Shown here: positions 43,652 to 55,610 of the stretch, piece by piece
Position numbering within the stretch: the stretch's first letter is position 1
Layout of the letters: every line of letters begins with the position of its first letter
DNA from: Mycolicibacterium helvum
GTDB taxonomy: Bacteria > Actinomycetota > Actinomycetes > Mycobacteriales > Mycobacteriaceae
NCBI RefSeq assembly: GCF_010731895.1
Contig: NZ_AP022596.1
Coordinates: 5,952,001-6,016,000, forward strand
Direction: 5' to 3'
Length of the DNA: 64,000 nt
Notes under the pieces: model-generated
Told to the model about the DNA's origin: nothing
Databases searched by the model: none
Seen by the model: the letters and a program-made list of their open reading frames with translations, nothing else
Made by a program: the position numbers and the translations under genes

Positions 43652-45829
43652 ATGTTGACCCTTAGCCCGACCCGCCCGTCGGCACCGACACAAGCGGGTT
43701 CTCCCCCGCTTGCCGCGACCGGAACGCGGAAATCGGGCTTCTATCGCCACGACCTCGACGGCCTTCGTGGTGTCGCCATCGCCCTTGTGGCGGTGTTCCA
43801 CGTGTGGTTCGGGCGGGTCTCCGGCGGGGTCGACGTCTTCCTGGTGTTGTCCGGTTTCTTCTTCGGCGGGTCGCTGTTGCGCACCGCGCTGAATCCGGAC
43901 TCGGCGCTGTCCCCCTGGCCAGAGATCCTCCGGCTGGTCCGCCGACTCCTGCCCGCGCTTGTCATCGTGCTTGCCGTCGGCGCTGTGTTGACCGTCCTGG
44001 TGCAGCCGCAGACGCGTTGGGAGACATTTGCTGACCAGAGCCTGGCAAGCCTGGGCTACTTCCAGAACTGGGAGCTCTCAGCGACCGCGTCGAACTATCT
44101 CCGCGCCGGTGAGGCCGTCAGTCCGTTGCAACACATCTGGTCAATGTCCGTTCAGGGCCAGTTCTACATCGCGATGCTCGCGCTTATCTTCGGGTTTGCC
44201 TACGCGGCGCGACGACGGCTCGGCCCATGGCTGCGCGTGACATTGGTGACTTTGCTTGCCGCACTCACCGTCGCGTCATTCACCTTTGCCGCCGTCTTGC
44301 ACGCGTCCGACCAGACAGCCGCGTACTACAACAGCTTCGCCCGCGCCTGGGAGCTACTGCTCGGCACCCTCGTCGGCGCAGTGGTGCCCTATGTCCGATG
44401 GCCGATGTGGCTGCGCACCGTGGTGGCCGCGGCCGGGCTGGCCCTGATCGTCTCGTGCGGCGCCCTCATCGACGGCGTGCGCGAGTTCCCCGGCCCATGG
44501 GCACTGGTGCCGGTCGGCGCGACCGTGCTGATGATCCTGGCGGCCGCGAACCGCCAGGCCGATCCCGCGACCCGCGACCGGCTGCCGCTGCCCAGCCGGC
44601 TACTGTCCGCGCGGCCACTGGTGACACTCGGCGCGATGGCCTACTCGCTGTATCTCTGGCATTGGCCGCTTTTGATCTTCTGGCTGGCCTACTCCGACGA
44701 GAGCCGGGCCGGCTTCGTCGACGGCGCCGTGATCCTGGCAATCTCGGGTGTGCTGGCCTATCTGACGATGCGCTTCATCGAAGAGCCGCTGCGCTCCGGG
44801 CGGCGTTCCGCATCGACGGCGACGGCTGTGCCGGTCACCACCTCGTGGCGCGCCCGCCTGCGTAGGCCAACGATCGCGCTGGGAACCGCGGTGGGCCTGC
44901 TCGGAGTGGCACTGACGGCGACATCCTTCACCTGGCGCGAACACGTCACCGTGCAGCGCGCCAACGGCAAGGAGCTCGTCACGCTGTCGACCGACGGCTA
45001 CCCCGGGGCACGGGCGCTGACCCAAAATGCCCGGGTGCCGAAGCTGCCGATGCGGCCCACCGTGCTGGAGGCGCAAAACGACCTACCCGAGTCGACCAAC
45101 GACGGGTGTATCAGTGATTTCGACAACAGCGACGTCATCAACTGCAGCTACGGAGACAAGCTGGCGACCCGGACGATCGCGCTCGCCGGCGGCTCGCACG
45201 CCGAGCACTGGATCACCGCACTGGACGCCCTGGGCAAGATGCACAATTTCAAGGTGGTCACCTATCTGAAGATGGGCTGCCCACTGACCACCGAGGAAGC
45301 ACCGCTGGTGATGGGCGACAACCGGCCCTATCCGAACTGCCGCGAGTGGAACCAAAAGGTGATGGCCAAACTGATCGAGGCACACCCCAGCTTCGTGTTC
45401 ACCACATCGACCCGGCCATGGAACATCAAGCCGGGCGACGTCATGCCGGCGACCTACATCGGGATCTGGCAGACCTTGTCAGACAACAAGATTCCGATCC
45501 TTGCGATGCGTGACACACCGTGGCTGGTGCGCAACGGCGCACCCTTCTTCCCGACCGACTGCCTGGCCAAGGGCGGCGACGCGGTGTCGTGCGGGATCGA
45601 CCGTTCCGAGGTGCTGTCCGAACGCAATCAGACCCTGGATTTCCTGGCCCAGTTCCCCCTGATGCGCGTCCTTGACCTCAGTGACGCCGTGTGCCGTGCC
45701 GACACGTGCCGCGCGGTCGAGGGAAATGTGCTGATCTACCACGATTCTCACCACATCTCCGCGACCTACATGCGCACATTGATCCCCGAACTGGGCAGAC
45801 AGCTGGGCGCGGCCACCGCTTGGTGGTGA
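43652..45829 (+). CDS. Acyltransferase 3 / SGNH-domain membrane protein (Rv1565c-like)
   Basis: 725 residues. An N-terminal acyltransferase-3 domain of about ten helices starts with HDLDGLRGVAIALVAVFHV (33-51), the proposed acyl-transfer histidine motif. A periplasmic SGNH hydrolase-like domain begins near residue 500, with GGSHAEHW (block I, serine) near 513 and DSHHIS near 697. Such OafA-type proteins move acetyl or other acyl groups from cytosolic CoA to surface glycans. It is 41 bases ahead of treX, as Rv1565c is of Rv1564c, so modification of a trehalose or cell-wall glycan is conceivable but unproven. Confidence 0.88.
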   Translation: MLTLSPTRPSAPTQAGSPPLAATGTRKSGFYRHDLDGLRGVAIALVAVFHVWFGRVSGGVDVFLVLSGFFFGGSLLRTALNPDSALSPWPEILRLVRRLLPALVIVLAVGAVLTVLVQPQTRWETFADQSLASLGYFQNWELSATASNYLRAGEAVSPLQHIWSMSVQGQFYIAMLALIFGFAYAARRRLGPWLRVTLVTLLAALTVASFTFAAVLHASDQTAAYYNSFARAWELLLGTLVGAVVPYVRWPMWLRTVVAAAGLALIVSCGALIDGVREFPGPWALVPVGATVLMILAAANRQADPATRDRLPLPSRLLSARPLVTLGAMAYSLYLWHWPLLIFWLAYSDESRAGFVDGAVILAISGVLAYLTMRFIEEPLRSGRRSASTATAVPVTTSWRARLRRPTIALGTAVGLLGVALTATSFTWREHVTVQRANGKELVTLSTDGYPGARALTQNARVPKLPMRPTVLEAQNDLPESTNDGCISDFDNSDVINCSYGDKLATRTIALAGGSHAEHWITALDALGKMHNFKVVTYLKMGCPLTTEEAPLVMGDNRPYPNCREWNQKVMAKLIEAHPSFVFTTSTRPWNIKPGDVMPATYIGIWQTLSDNKIPILAMRDTPWLVRNGAPFFPTDCLAKGGDAVSCGIDRSEVLSERNQTLDFLAQFPLMRVLDLSDAVCRADTCRAVEGNVLIYHDSHHISATYMRTLIPELGRQLGAATAWW

Positions 45830-45858
45830 CATCCTGCGCATCCCGTGCGCCGCGTCGA

Positions 45859-45864
45859 TAAGGT
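45859..45864 (+). promoter_or_regulatory. Candidate -10 of treX
   Basis: TAAGGT is 6 bases before the ATG of treX, with no ribosome site, suggesting a leaderless start independent of the acyltransferase gene. Confidence 0.35.
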
Positions 45865-45870
45865 CATGAG

Positions 45871-48015
<2,145 letters not shown>

Positions 48016-48032
48016 CGGGAACAGCCACAGCT

Positions 48033-50330
48033 ATGGCCTACCCGGTGTTGTCCACCTATCGCCTCCAGTTACGCGGTCCTTCGGCCGGTGACGCGTTCAC
48101 CTTCGCCGACGCCGAGAAACTCCTCGACTATCTGGACGGTCTTGGCGTCAGCCACCTTTACCTGTCCCCCATCCTGACCGCGGCACCGGGTTCCACCCAC
48201 GGCTACGACGTCACCGACCCCACCACGGTGTCCGAAGAGCTCGGCGGACCCGACGGACTGGCCCGCCTGTCCGAGGCCGCCACGGCACGTGGCCTGGGGC
48301 TGATCGTCGACATCGTCCCCAACCACGTCGGGGTCGACCAGCCCGAGAACAATCGGTGGTGGTGGGATGTGCTGCGCCATGGTCGCGAGTCGGCCTACGC
48401 GAAGTTCTTCGACATCGACTGGTCGGTGGATCCTGGCGGCCGAATCCTGTTGCCGGTCTTGGGTTCTGACGGTGATGTCGCGGACCTGACGGTGGACGGT
48501 GAAACGCTGCGGCTCGGCGACCTCGCCTTCCCGATCGCGCCGGGCACCGGTGACGGCGCCGGAGCCGAGGTGCACGATCGTCAGCACTACAAGTTGATCG
48601 GCTGGCGCAGCGGAGTGTGCGGGTACCGCAGGTTCTTCTCCATCACCTCACTGGCCGGCCTGCGCCAGGAGGACCCGGCGGTGTTCGAGACATCACACGC
48701 CGAAGTAGCCCGCTGGTTCCGGGACGGATTGGTGGACGGGGTACGTATCGATCACCCCGATGGCCTGACCGACCCGACCGGATACCTTCTCCGGCTGCGC
48801 GATCTGGTCGGACCGCAGGCCTGGATCGTGATCGAGAAGATCCTCGCTGTCGGTGAGCCGCTGGACCCGGCGCTGCCGGTCAACGGCACCACCGGCTACG
48901 ACGTCCTACGCGAAGTGGGCGGCATCTTCGTCGACCCCACCGGCGCCGAAGCGCTGACCGAGTTGGTGAACACACAGGGATTCGACTACGCCGGCGCGCC
49001 GGATCTGTTGCGCCAGTTGAAGATCAGCGCTGGCACCACCACACTGGCCAGTGAGCTGGCCCGGCTGCACCGGTCGATCGTCACCGCCATCGGAGCCGAC
49101 CACCCGCAGCTGCCCGACGCGGTGGTCGCGCTGCTGGGGAACGTCGGGGTGTACCGGTCGGATTACCAAAACTTGTCGGCGCTGCTGTCGGCCACGATCG
49201 CGCGGACTGTCACCGACCAGCCGGCATTGGCCGCGCCGCTCGAGCTGGTGTCGGCGGCGCTGGCGGTGGCTGAACCGGCCGCCCGGTTGCAGCAGCTGTG
49301 CGGGGCGATGACGGCAAAGTCGGTGGAGGACTGCTACTTCTACCGCGACCCGCGCCTGGTGTCGCTCAACGAGGTCGGCGGCGAGCCCGCACACTTCGGC
49401 GTCAGCGCCGCGGAATTCCACCGGAGCGCCGAGGTTCGCGGACGGCTGTGGCCGCGATCGATGACGACGCTGTCCACCCACGACACCAAGCGCGGCGAGG
49501 ATGTGCGCGCCCGGATCGGCGTGCTGTCCCAGGTGCCGTCGCTGTGGGCCGAGTTCGTGACCAGCTGGCAGACCACCACCCCGGCGCCCGATCCCGCGAC
49601 CGCACTGTTCTTGTTGCAGAACATCTTCGGCGTGTGGCCGGCTGACGGGCAGATCACCGAGCAGTTGCGGACTCGGTTGCACGCCTACACCGAGAAGGCG
49701 ATCCGCGAAGCGGCGTGGCACACCTCCTGGAACGACCCGGACACCGAGTTCGAGGACGCAATGCACACCTGGCTGGATGCCATCCTCGACGGCCCGGTCG
49801 CCACCGAGCTCACCGGGTTGGTAGTCCAGCTCGAACCCCACGCGCACGGCGACGCGCTGGGCCAGAAACTGTTGGCCCTCACCGTCCCCGGCATCCCCGA
49901 CGTCTACCAGGGCACCGAACTGTGGGAGGACAGTCTCGTCGACCCCGACAACCGCCGACCGGTCGACTACTCCGCGCGCGAAGGCGAGCTGGAACGCCTG
50001 TCGCATCCCAAGATTCGGGTCGTGCGGGCCGCACTGCAGGCCAGGCGGGATCGCCCCGACACCTTCCTGTCCGGTGGCTACCGGCCGGTGCTCGCGACCG
50101 GCAGCGCCGCGCACCACGTCGTGGCGTTCACCCGGGGTTCCGACGTGCTGGTCGCGGTCACCCGCTGGACCGTCCGGCTACGTCACGACGGCTGGGGTGA
50201 CACAATGCTGCCGTTGCCGGAAGGCGGCTGGACCGATCGGCTGACCGGTGCGCGCTTCAGCGGGCCGACACCCGCCGGTGTGCTGTTCGGCGAACTACCC
50301 GTTGTGCTGCTGGAGTCCTCAGATGCCTGA
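48033..50330 (+). CDS. treY: Malto-oligosyltrehalose synthase
   Basis: Isomerises the reducing-end alpha-1,4 bond of maltodextrin to alpha-1,1, giving maltooligosyltrehalose. 765 residues from MAYPVLSTYRLQLRG. GH13 motifs: YLSPILTAAPGSTHGYDV, DIVPNHVG, GVRIDHPDGL (about 236-245, nucleophile Asp), IVIEKIL (acid Glu) and STHDTKRGEDVRARI, which is characteristic of TreY. It begins 17 bases after treX and overlaps treZ by 8 bases. Confidence 0.96.
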   Translation: MAYPVLSTYRLQLRGPSAGDAFTFADAEKLLDYLDGLGVSHLYLSPILTAAPGSTHGYDVTDPTTVSEELGGPDGLARLSEAATARGLGLIVDIVPNHVGVDQPENNRWWWDVLRHGRESAYAKFFDIDWSVDPGGRILLPVLGSDGDVADLTVDGETLRLGDLAFPIAPGTGDGAGAEVHDRQHYKLIGWRSGVCGYRRFFSITSLAGLRQEDPAVFETSHAEVARWFRDGLVDGVRIDHPDGLTDPTGYLLRLRDLVGPQAWIVIEKILAVGEPLDPALPVNGTTGYDVLREVGGIFVDPTGAEALTELVNTQGFDYAGAPDLLRQLKISAGTTTLASELARLHRSIVTAIGADHPQLPDAVVALLGNVGVYRSDYQNLSALLSATIARTVTDQPALAAPLELVSAALAVAEPAARLQQLCGAMTAKSVEDCYFYRDPRLVSLNEVGGEPAHFGVSAAEFHRSAEVRGRLWPRSMTTLSTHDTKRGEDVRARIGVLSQVPSLWAEFVTSWQTTTPAPDPATALFLLQNIFGVWPADGQITEQLRTRLHAYTEKAIREAAWHTSWNDPDTEFEDAMHTWLDAILDGPVATELTGLVVQLEPHAHGDALGQKLLALTVPGIPDVYQGTELWEDSLVDPDNRRPVDYSAREGELERLSHPKIRVVRAALQARRDRPDTFLSGGYRPVLATGSAAHHVVAFTRGSDVLVAVTRWTVRLRHDGWGDTMLPLPEGGWTDRLTGARFSGPTPAGVLFGELPVVLLESSDA

Positions 50331-52056
50331 ATTTGCGGTATGGGCACCACTGCCGAAAATGGTGCGCCTTGATGTCGACGGGCGGCTGCACGAGATGACG
50401 GCCGGTGACGACGGCTGGTGGCGCGCCGACGTCGACTGCGCGCCGGACGCCCGGTACGGCTTTGTCCTGGACGACGATCCGGCCGTCCTGCCAGATCCGC
50501 GGTCGGCCCGTCAGCCCGACGGTGTGCACGAACGGTCCCAACGCTGGGATACCTCGGCCGTGCAGTGGTCGGATCAGCAATGGCGCGGCCGGTCGATCGA
50601 GGGCGCGGTGATCTACGAACTGCACACCGGCACGTTCACCACCGAGGGCACCTTCGACGCCGCCACCGAGAAATTGGACTACCTGGTGGATCTGGGCGTC
50701 GACTTCGTCGAGCTGATGCCCGTCAACGCCTTCAACGGCACCCACGGCTGGGGTTACGACGGGGTGCTCTGGTACGCCGTGCACGAACCCTACGGCGGCC
50801 CTGACGGTTTGGTGCGCCTGGTCGAGGCCTGCCATACCCGCGGGCTCGGGGTGCTGATCGACGCGGTGTTCAACCACTTCGGCCCGTCGGGCAACTATCT
50901 GCCCAAGTTCGGGCCCTACCTGTCCTCAGTGAGCAACCCGTGGGGCGAGGGCGTCAACCTGGCCGGACCGGATGCCGACGAGGTGCGCCGCTACATCATC
51001 GAGTGCGCACTGCGCTGGATGCGCGACTTTCACGTCGACGGTCTGCGTCTGGACGCGGTCCACGCACTCGTCGACAACACCGCCATCCACCTCCTCGAGG
51101 AACTGGCCATCGAAACCGATGCGCTGTCAGCGGTTCTGGGCCGGCCGCTGTCGCTGATCGCCGAAAGTGACCTCAACGATCCTCGGCTGATCACCCCCCG
51201 GGATCGCGGCGGCTACGGCCTGACCGCCCAGTGGGACGACGACATCCATCACGCCATCCACACCGCGGTGTCCGGCGAACGGCAGGGCTACTACGCTGAT
51301 TTCGGCTCGATGGCCACGCTGGCCACCACGCTGCAGAACGGCTACTTCCACGCCGGCACCTACTCGTCGTTCCGGAACCGCAGACACGGCAGACCGTTGG
51401 ACACGTCGCTGATCCCGGCGACCCGGTTGATGGCCTACACCAGCGACCACGACCAGGTCGGCAACCGGGCGCTCGGCGATCGGCCGTCACAGAATCTGGA
51501 CTATGGCCAGCTTGCCATCAAAGCCGCACTGGCCCTCGGATCGCCCTATACAGCAATGCTTTTCATGGGTGAGGAGTGGGGTTCGTGCCGGCCGTTCCAA
51601 TTCTTCAGCTCCCATCCTGAACCCGAGCTGGCGATCGCGACGGCCGAAGGACGCAAGGCGGAATTCGCCGACCACGGGTGGGATGCCGACGACGTCCCCG
51701 ACCCGCAGGACCCGCAGACGTTCCTGCGCTCCAAGCTGGACTGGGACGAGCTCGCCGCCGGCGAGCATGCCAGGCTGCTCGAGTTCTACCGCGGGCTGAT
51801 CGCATTGCGCGGCACCGAGCCGGATATGGCCGATCCGTGGCTGACTCACCTGGTGGTCGACTACGACGAGGACGAGCGCTGGATCGCGATGCGCCGCGGC
51901 GCAATTGCGATCGCCTGCAACCTCGGCGAACAGCAGGTGCACGTCCCGGTCAGCGGTGACGTGGTCCTGGCCTGGGGCGAGCCCGAGGTGGGGGCCCACG
52001 GCACGAAGCTACCCGGGCACTCGGTGGTGGTGACGCGCGCCGGTCAGGTCAGGTAG
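50323..52056 (+). CDS. treZ: Malto-oligosyltrehalose trehalohydrolase
   Basis: Releases trehalose from maltooligosyltrehalose. 577 residues from MPEFAVWAPLPKMVRLDVDG: N-terminal CBM48-like domain to about 85, then the GH13 barrel. IYELHTGTFTTEGTF, GYDGVLWYAVHEPYGGP, DAVFNHFGPSGNYL, DGLRLDAVHAL (about 239-249) and LIAESDLNDPR are the conserved sites; YTSDHDQVGNRALGDR binds at the end of the cleft. The stop overlaps the convergent ilvA stop by 13 bases. Confidence 0.96.
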   Translation: MPEFAVWAPLPKMVRLDVDGRLHEMTAGDDGWWRADVDCAPDARYGFVLDDDPAVLPDPRSARQPDGVHERSQRWDTSAVQWSDQQWRGRSIEGAVIYELHTGTFTTEGTFDAATEKLDYLVDLGVDFVELMPVNAFNGTHGWGYDGVLWYAVHEPYGGPDGLVRLVEACHTRGLGVLIDAVFNHFGPSGNYLPKFGPYLSSVSNPWGEGVNLAGPDADEVRRYIIECALRWMRDFHVDGLRLDAVHALVDNTAIHLLEELAIETDALSAVLGRPLSLIAESDLNDPRLITPRDRGGYGLTAQWDDDIHHAIHTAVSGERQGYYADFGSMATLATTLQNGYFHAGTYSSFRNRRHGRPLDTSLIPATRLMAYTSDHDQVGNRALGDRPSQNLDYGQLAIKAALALGSPYTAMLFMGEEWGSCRPFQFFSSHPEPELAIATAEGRKAEFADHGWDADDVPDPQDPQTFLRSKLDWDELAAGEHARLLEFYRGLIALRGTEPDMADPWLTHLVVDYDEDERWIAMRRGAIAIACNLGEQQVHVPVSGDVVLAWGEPEVGAHGTKLPGHSVVVTRAGQVR

Positions 52057-53324
52057 CGGTAGGCCGGCGAGCCGGGGTCCAGCGCCTCGACGTGGAGGCC
52101 GGAGGCCGCCATCCGCCCCCGCAACCCGTCCAGTCCGGTGGCCGAGCCGAGCTCGACACCGACCAGCGCCGCACCGGTTTCGCGATTGTTGCGCTTGACG
52201 TACTCGAACAACGTGATGTCGTCCTGGGGCCCGAGGACCTCGTCGAGGAACCGGCGCAGCGCGCCGGGTTCCTGCGGGAAGTCGACCAGGAAGTAATGCT
52301 TGAGACCCAAGTGCACCAGGGACCGTTCGAGCACCTCGCCGTAGCGGGACACGTCGTTGTTGCCACCGGAGATCAGGCACACCACCGTCGACCCCGGCTC
52401 GACACCGGCCTCCAGCAGCCCCGCCACCGATAGCGCGCCCGCAGGCTCGGCGATGATGCCCTCGTTCTGGTACAGGTCGAGCATCGCCGTGCAGACCGCA
52501 CCCTCGTCGACCGTGGTCACCGACACCATGTCCCCGGCCGCGGCCAGCGCCTGATACGTCAGCGCACCGACCTGTTTGACCGCGGCCCCATCGACGAACT
52601 GATCGACATGCTCGATAGCGACCGGGCCACCGGCGGCCAGCGCGGCGATCATCGACGCCGCGCCGGCGGGTTCGACACCGAGCACCGCGGTATTCGTCGT
52701 CCGCTCAGCCAGGTAGGTGGTGATTCCGGCGATGCACCCCCCGCCGCCAACTGGCACGACCACCAGGTCCGGCTCGCCGTCGATCTGGTCGAGGATCTCC
52801 ACCGCGATCGTGCCCTGCCCGGCCATCGTGCGCGGATCGTCAAACGGCGGGACCAGAGTGGCGCCGGTGCGCGCGACATCCTCCAGCGCGGCGTCGGCAG
52901 CCAGGTCGTAGGTGGCGCCGCCGACGATCAGCTCGATGAACTCCCCGCCGTGGTAGCGGATACGGTCACGCTTCTGCTTGGGCGTCTTGGCCGGCACATA
53001 GATCCGGCCGTGCACGCCCATCGAGCGGCAGGCCAGCGCAAATCCCTGCGCGTGGTTACCGGCCGACGAACACACCACCCCGGCGGCGATCTCGGGCTCG
53101 GAGAGTTGCCGCAGCAGGTTGTATGCACCGCGCAGCTTGTAGGACCGCACGCTCTGCAGGTCTTCGCGCTTGAGGTACACCTGCGCGCCCGTGGCCTGCG
53201 AGAGCCGGTCGCTGTACTGCAACGGGGTCTGGCTGACCACGCCAGAAATTCGCCGCGCAGCCTCGTCGATGTCGGCCGCTGATAGCGGCCCTGACAATCG
53301 GTGCTGGCTCAGATCGGCGGACAC
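52044..53324 (-). CDS. ilvA: Threonine ammonia-lyase (biosynthetic)
   Basis: PLP enzyme deaminating threonine to 2-ketobutyrate for isoleucine. 426 residues with the PLP lysine Lys63 in SYKLRGAYNLL, SSAGNHAQGFA, the GGGGCIAGI phosphate loop and SGGNNDVSRY. A single C-terminal ACT-like regulatory domain (from about 335, HYFLVDFPQEPGALRRFLDEVLG) makes it shorter than E. coli IlvA. GTG start; no ribosome site seen. Position equals Rv1559. Confidence 0.95.
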   Translation of the reverse strand: MSADLSQHRLSGPLSAADIDEAARRISGVVSQTPLQYSDRLSQATGAQVYLKREDLQSVRSYKLRGAYNLLRQLSEPEIAAGVVCSSAGNHAQGFALACRSMGVHGRIYVPAKTPKQKRDRIRYHGGEFIELIVGGATYDLAADAALEDVARTGATLVPPFDDPRTMAGQGTIAVEILDQIDGEPDLVVVPVGGGGCIAGITTYLAERTTNTAVLGVEPAGAASMIAALAAGGPVAIEHVDQFVDGAAVKQVGALTYQALAAAGDMVSVTTVDEGAVCTAMLDLYQNEGIIAEPAGALSVAGLLEAGVEPGSTVVCLISGGNNDVSRYGEVLERSLVHLGLKHYFLVDFPQEPGALRRFLDEVLGPQDDITLFEYVKRNNRETGAALVGVELGSATGLDGLRGRMAASGLHVEALDPGSPAYRYLT

Positions 53325-53353
53325 CGATCAATGGTGCCACCATCGGGGGCTAA

Positions 53354-53791
53354 TCAGTGAATCGGGCTGAGCACGAACACCGGGATCTCACGGTCGGTTT
53401 TCTGCTGATACTCGGCGTAGTCGGGGAACGCCTCCACCGCGCGCTGCCACCAGGTGGCCTTCTCGTCGCCGAAGACCTCGCGGGCTTCGTATTCGCCGCT
53501 GGTGGTGCCGTCCTGCAGCTCTACCTGCGGATGGGCCTTGACGTTGTAGTACCAGACCGGGTTCTTCGGGGCGCCGCCGAGCGAGGCGACGACGGCGTAC
53601 TCGCCGTTGTGCTCGACCCGCATCAGCGGCGTCTTACGGACCTTGCCGGTCTTGGCCCCGATGGTGGTCAGCAGGATGACGGCCTTGCCCTTGAGTTCGG
53701 TGCCCTCGGTTCCGCCCGACGACATGTACAGCTCGGCGTTTTCGCGCGCCCAGTCCGAAGAACTGGGTTCGTACTCTCCAGTCAGTGGCAT
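53354..53791 (-). CDS. Deazaflavin (F420)-dependent nitroreductase-family protein (Rv1558-like)
   Basis: 145 residues, closely patterned on the Ddn family: [82 protein letters not shown] and [28 protein letters not shown]. Ddn-type enzymes use F420H2 and can reduce menaquinone or nitroimidazoles. It overlaps the cbiX stop by 10 bases and precedes ilvA by 29 bases. Confidence 0.9.
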   Translation of the reverse strand: MPLTGEYEPSSSDWARENAELYMSSGGTEGTELKGKAVILLTTIGAKTGKVRKTPLMRVEHNGEYAVVASLGGAPKNPVWYYNVKAHPQVELQDGTTSGEYEAREVFGDEKATWWQRAVEAFPDYAEYQQKTDREIPVFVLSPIH

Positions 53792-54468
53792 GAACTCCAG
53801 CCTAGGCCGACCGGCGCGCGGAAGCGATGGGCCAGCAGCGCCACCAGGTCGGGGTGCGCACCCAGCGGTTCGGTCACTGCATATGCGCCGCACTGGCCGA
53901 GTTTGGTGTGGAACACCCCGGGCGCCAGCAGGTAGGAAGCGATGAACACCCGCCGCCCGGACCTCCGAAGCCGGCGCACGATATCGGCGACGGACGGCGC
54001 GCCAGTGGCCACGAATCCGAGGTGAACCTCCCCTACCAGCGTGCCCAACAGCGCCGCGGCCTGCGTCAGTTCGCGCCGCGCGGCGGGATCCGACGATCCG
54101 GCCGCCGCCATCACCACCGCATCGCCCGGCGACCAGCCGACGTCGAGCAGTCGGGCGTGCATGATCCCGGCCAGGACCGAATCGGGCCCCAGCGCTGGGG
54201 TGATGGTGACGCATGCGTGGCCACTTTCGGCCACTCGCGCCGGCAAGTCGGTGTTGACGTGGTAGCCCGATGCAAGAAAGGCGGGCACGACAACAACCGA
54301 GCTTGCCGTGTTCTCCAGCACCTCACGGGGATTGGGACCGAGTACGTCGACGAATGCGGTGCGCACCGCGCCGACCTGCTCGGCGACGGCCGACGCGATC
54401 TCGGTGATGGTGGCCAGCCCCTGGGGATTTCGGGTTCCGTGGGCGACCAGAATCAGTTCTTGCGTCAT
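53782..54468 (-). CDS. cbiX: Sirohydrochlorin chelatase-family protein
   Basis: 228 residues, two CbiX-like halves. The first begins [14 protein letters not shown] with the metal-binding His, and has [18 protein letters not shown]; the second carries [17 protein letters not shown] with another histidine pair. Such enzymes insert Fe (siroheme) or Co. Lying in the nitrite reductase cluster, ferrochelation for NirB siroheme is the likely role. ATG overlaps the nnaR stop by 4 bases. Similar to Rv0259c in the M. tuberculosis nirBD region. Confidence 0.85.
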   Translation of the reverse strand: MTQELILVAHGTRNPQGLATITEIASAVAEQVGAVRTAFVDVLGPNPREVLENTASSVVVVPAFLASGYHVNTDLPARVAESGHACVTITPALGPDSVLAGIMHARLLDVGWSPGDAVVMAAAGSSDPAARRELTQAAALLGTLVGEVHLGFVATGAPSVADIVRRLRRSGRRVFIASYLLAPGVFHTKLGQCGAYAVTEPLGAHPDLVALLAHRFRAPVGLGWSSCH

Positions 54469-55610
54469 ATCGTGGTGGTGTCCAGTGCCAGGCGATACCC
54501 GCGTTTGACCACAGTCTGGACGACGCGGGGGGCGGCCAGCGCCGACCGCAGCCGGGCCATTGCGGTCTCCACCGCGTGGGTGTCGCCGCCCCCGCCGGGC
54601 AGTTCGGCCAGCAGCTCTTCCCGGGACACCACCAGCCCGGGTGCCACCAGCAGCCGGCGCAGCAGCGCCATGGCCGCGGGAGGCAGCACCTTGAGGTCGC
54701 CGTCCACCTCGACACTGGCGCTTCGAACGCTGATAGCGTGCCCGCCTGCACTGTACTGTTTTGCCAGGCAAGGCAATTCGTCAGTGATCAGCCGGGCCAG
54801 CGCGCCAAGCCGGTAGCGCTGCGGGTAACGGGCGTCGATTCCCAGCCGGGTCAGCGGGGTTGCGGTCACCGGGCCGACACAGAACACCGCGACGTCGTTG
54901 CGCAGCGCCTTGATCAGACATTCCAGGGCGCCAAGGGCTTTCGCACGCTCTAACGTTGCCGCGACGGCCGGTGCACTGGTGAAGCTCACCGCGTCGACGT
55001 CGGCGCTGATGATCGCCGCGATCAACGCATCGACCCGCCGGGAATCCTCCGGCGGCTCCCAGCGATACACCGGGACCTTGACCACGTGGGCGCCCGCCCG
55101 GGTCAGCGCATCACAGATATCGGTGTCGGGCTCCCATTCGCTGGCGGCGCCGTGCAGCTGCACCGCGACGCGCAGTTGATCCACCCCCTCGGACAGCAAG
55201 CGCTCGAGCACTTCCACCGAAGATTCCGACTCCGGGCTCCACTCCTCGCACAGCCCGGCCTGGCGGACCGCACCGCGCGCCTTGGGCCCGCGAGCCAGGA
55301 TGCGCGTCGATTCGAGCGCGGCACTGAGCTGGTCGGAGACATCCCAGCCGTGCGCCGCCTCGACCCAGCCCCGAAAACCGATCCCGGTAGTCACCACGAC
55401 CAGGTCGGGTGGTTGTTCGATGAGCTGCGTGGTCACCCGGCGCAGCTCGACATCGTCGACCAGCGGCACGATGCGGATCGCCGGCGCGTGAACGACGGCG
55501 GCGCCGCGGCGCTCGAGCAGCGTGATGAGTTCTTCGGCCCGGCGCGCGGCGGTCACCCCCACGGTGAAGCCGGCCAGCGGGTCAGTGACTTCTGATCTCG
55601 ACGAATCCAT
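54465..55610 (-). CDS. nnaR: NnaR-type regulator: uroporphyrinogen-III synthase domain + winged helix
   Basis: 381 residues from MDSSRSEVTDPLAGF. The first about 260 residues are a HemD-like fold (GFTVGVTAARRAEELITLLERRGA; LVVVTTGIGFRGWVEA; VDAVSFTSAPAVAATLE; VFCVGPVTATPL). The last about 95 form an OmpR-type winged helix (LVVSREELLAELPGGGGDTHAVETAMARLRSAL; VVKRGYRLAL). This architecture matches NnaR, the nitrate/nitrite assimilation regulator described in Streptomyces and M. smegmatis, and Rv0260c in length. Whether the HemD part keeps enzyme activity is open. It overlaps nirD. Confidence 0.88.
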   Translation of the reverse strand: MDSSRSEVTDPLAGFTVGVTAARRAEELITLLERRGAAVVHAPAIRIVPLVDDVELRRVTTQLIEQPPDLVVVTTGIGFRGWVEAAHGWDVSDQLSAALESTRILARGPKARGAVRQAGLCEEWSPESESSVEVLERLLSEGVDQLRVAVQLHGAASEWEPDTDICDALTRAGAHVVKVPVYRWEPPEDSRRVDALIAAIISADVDAVSFTSAPAVAATLERAKALGALECLIKALRNDVAVFCVGPVTATPLTRLGIDARYPQRYRLGALARLITDELPCLAKQYSAGGHAISVRSASVEVDGDLKVLPPAAMALLRRLLVAPGLVVSREELLAELPGGGGDTHAVETAMARLRSALAAPRVVQTVVKRGYRLALDTTTI

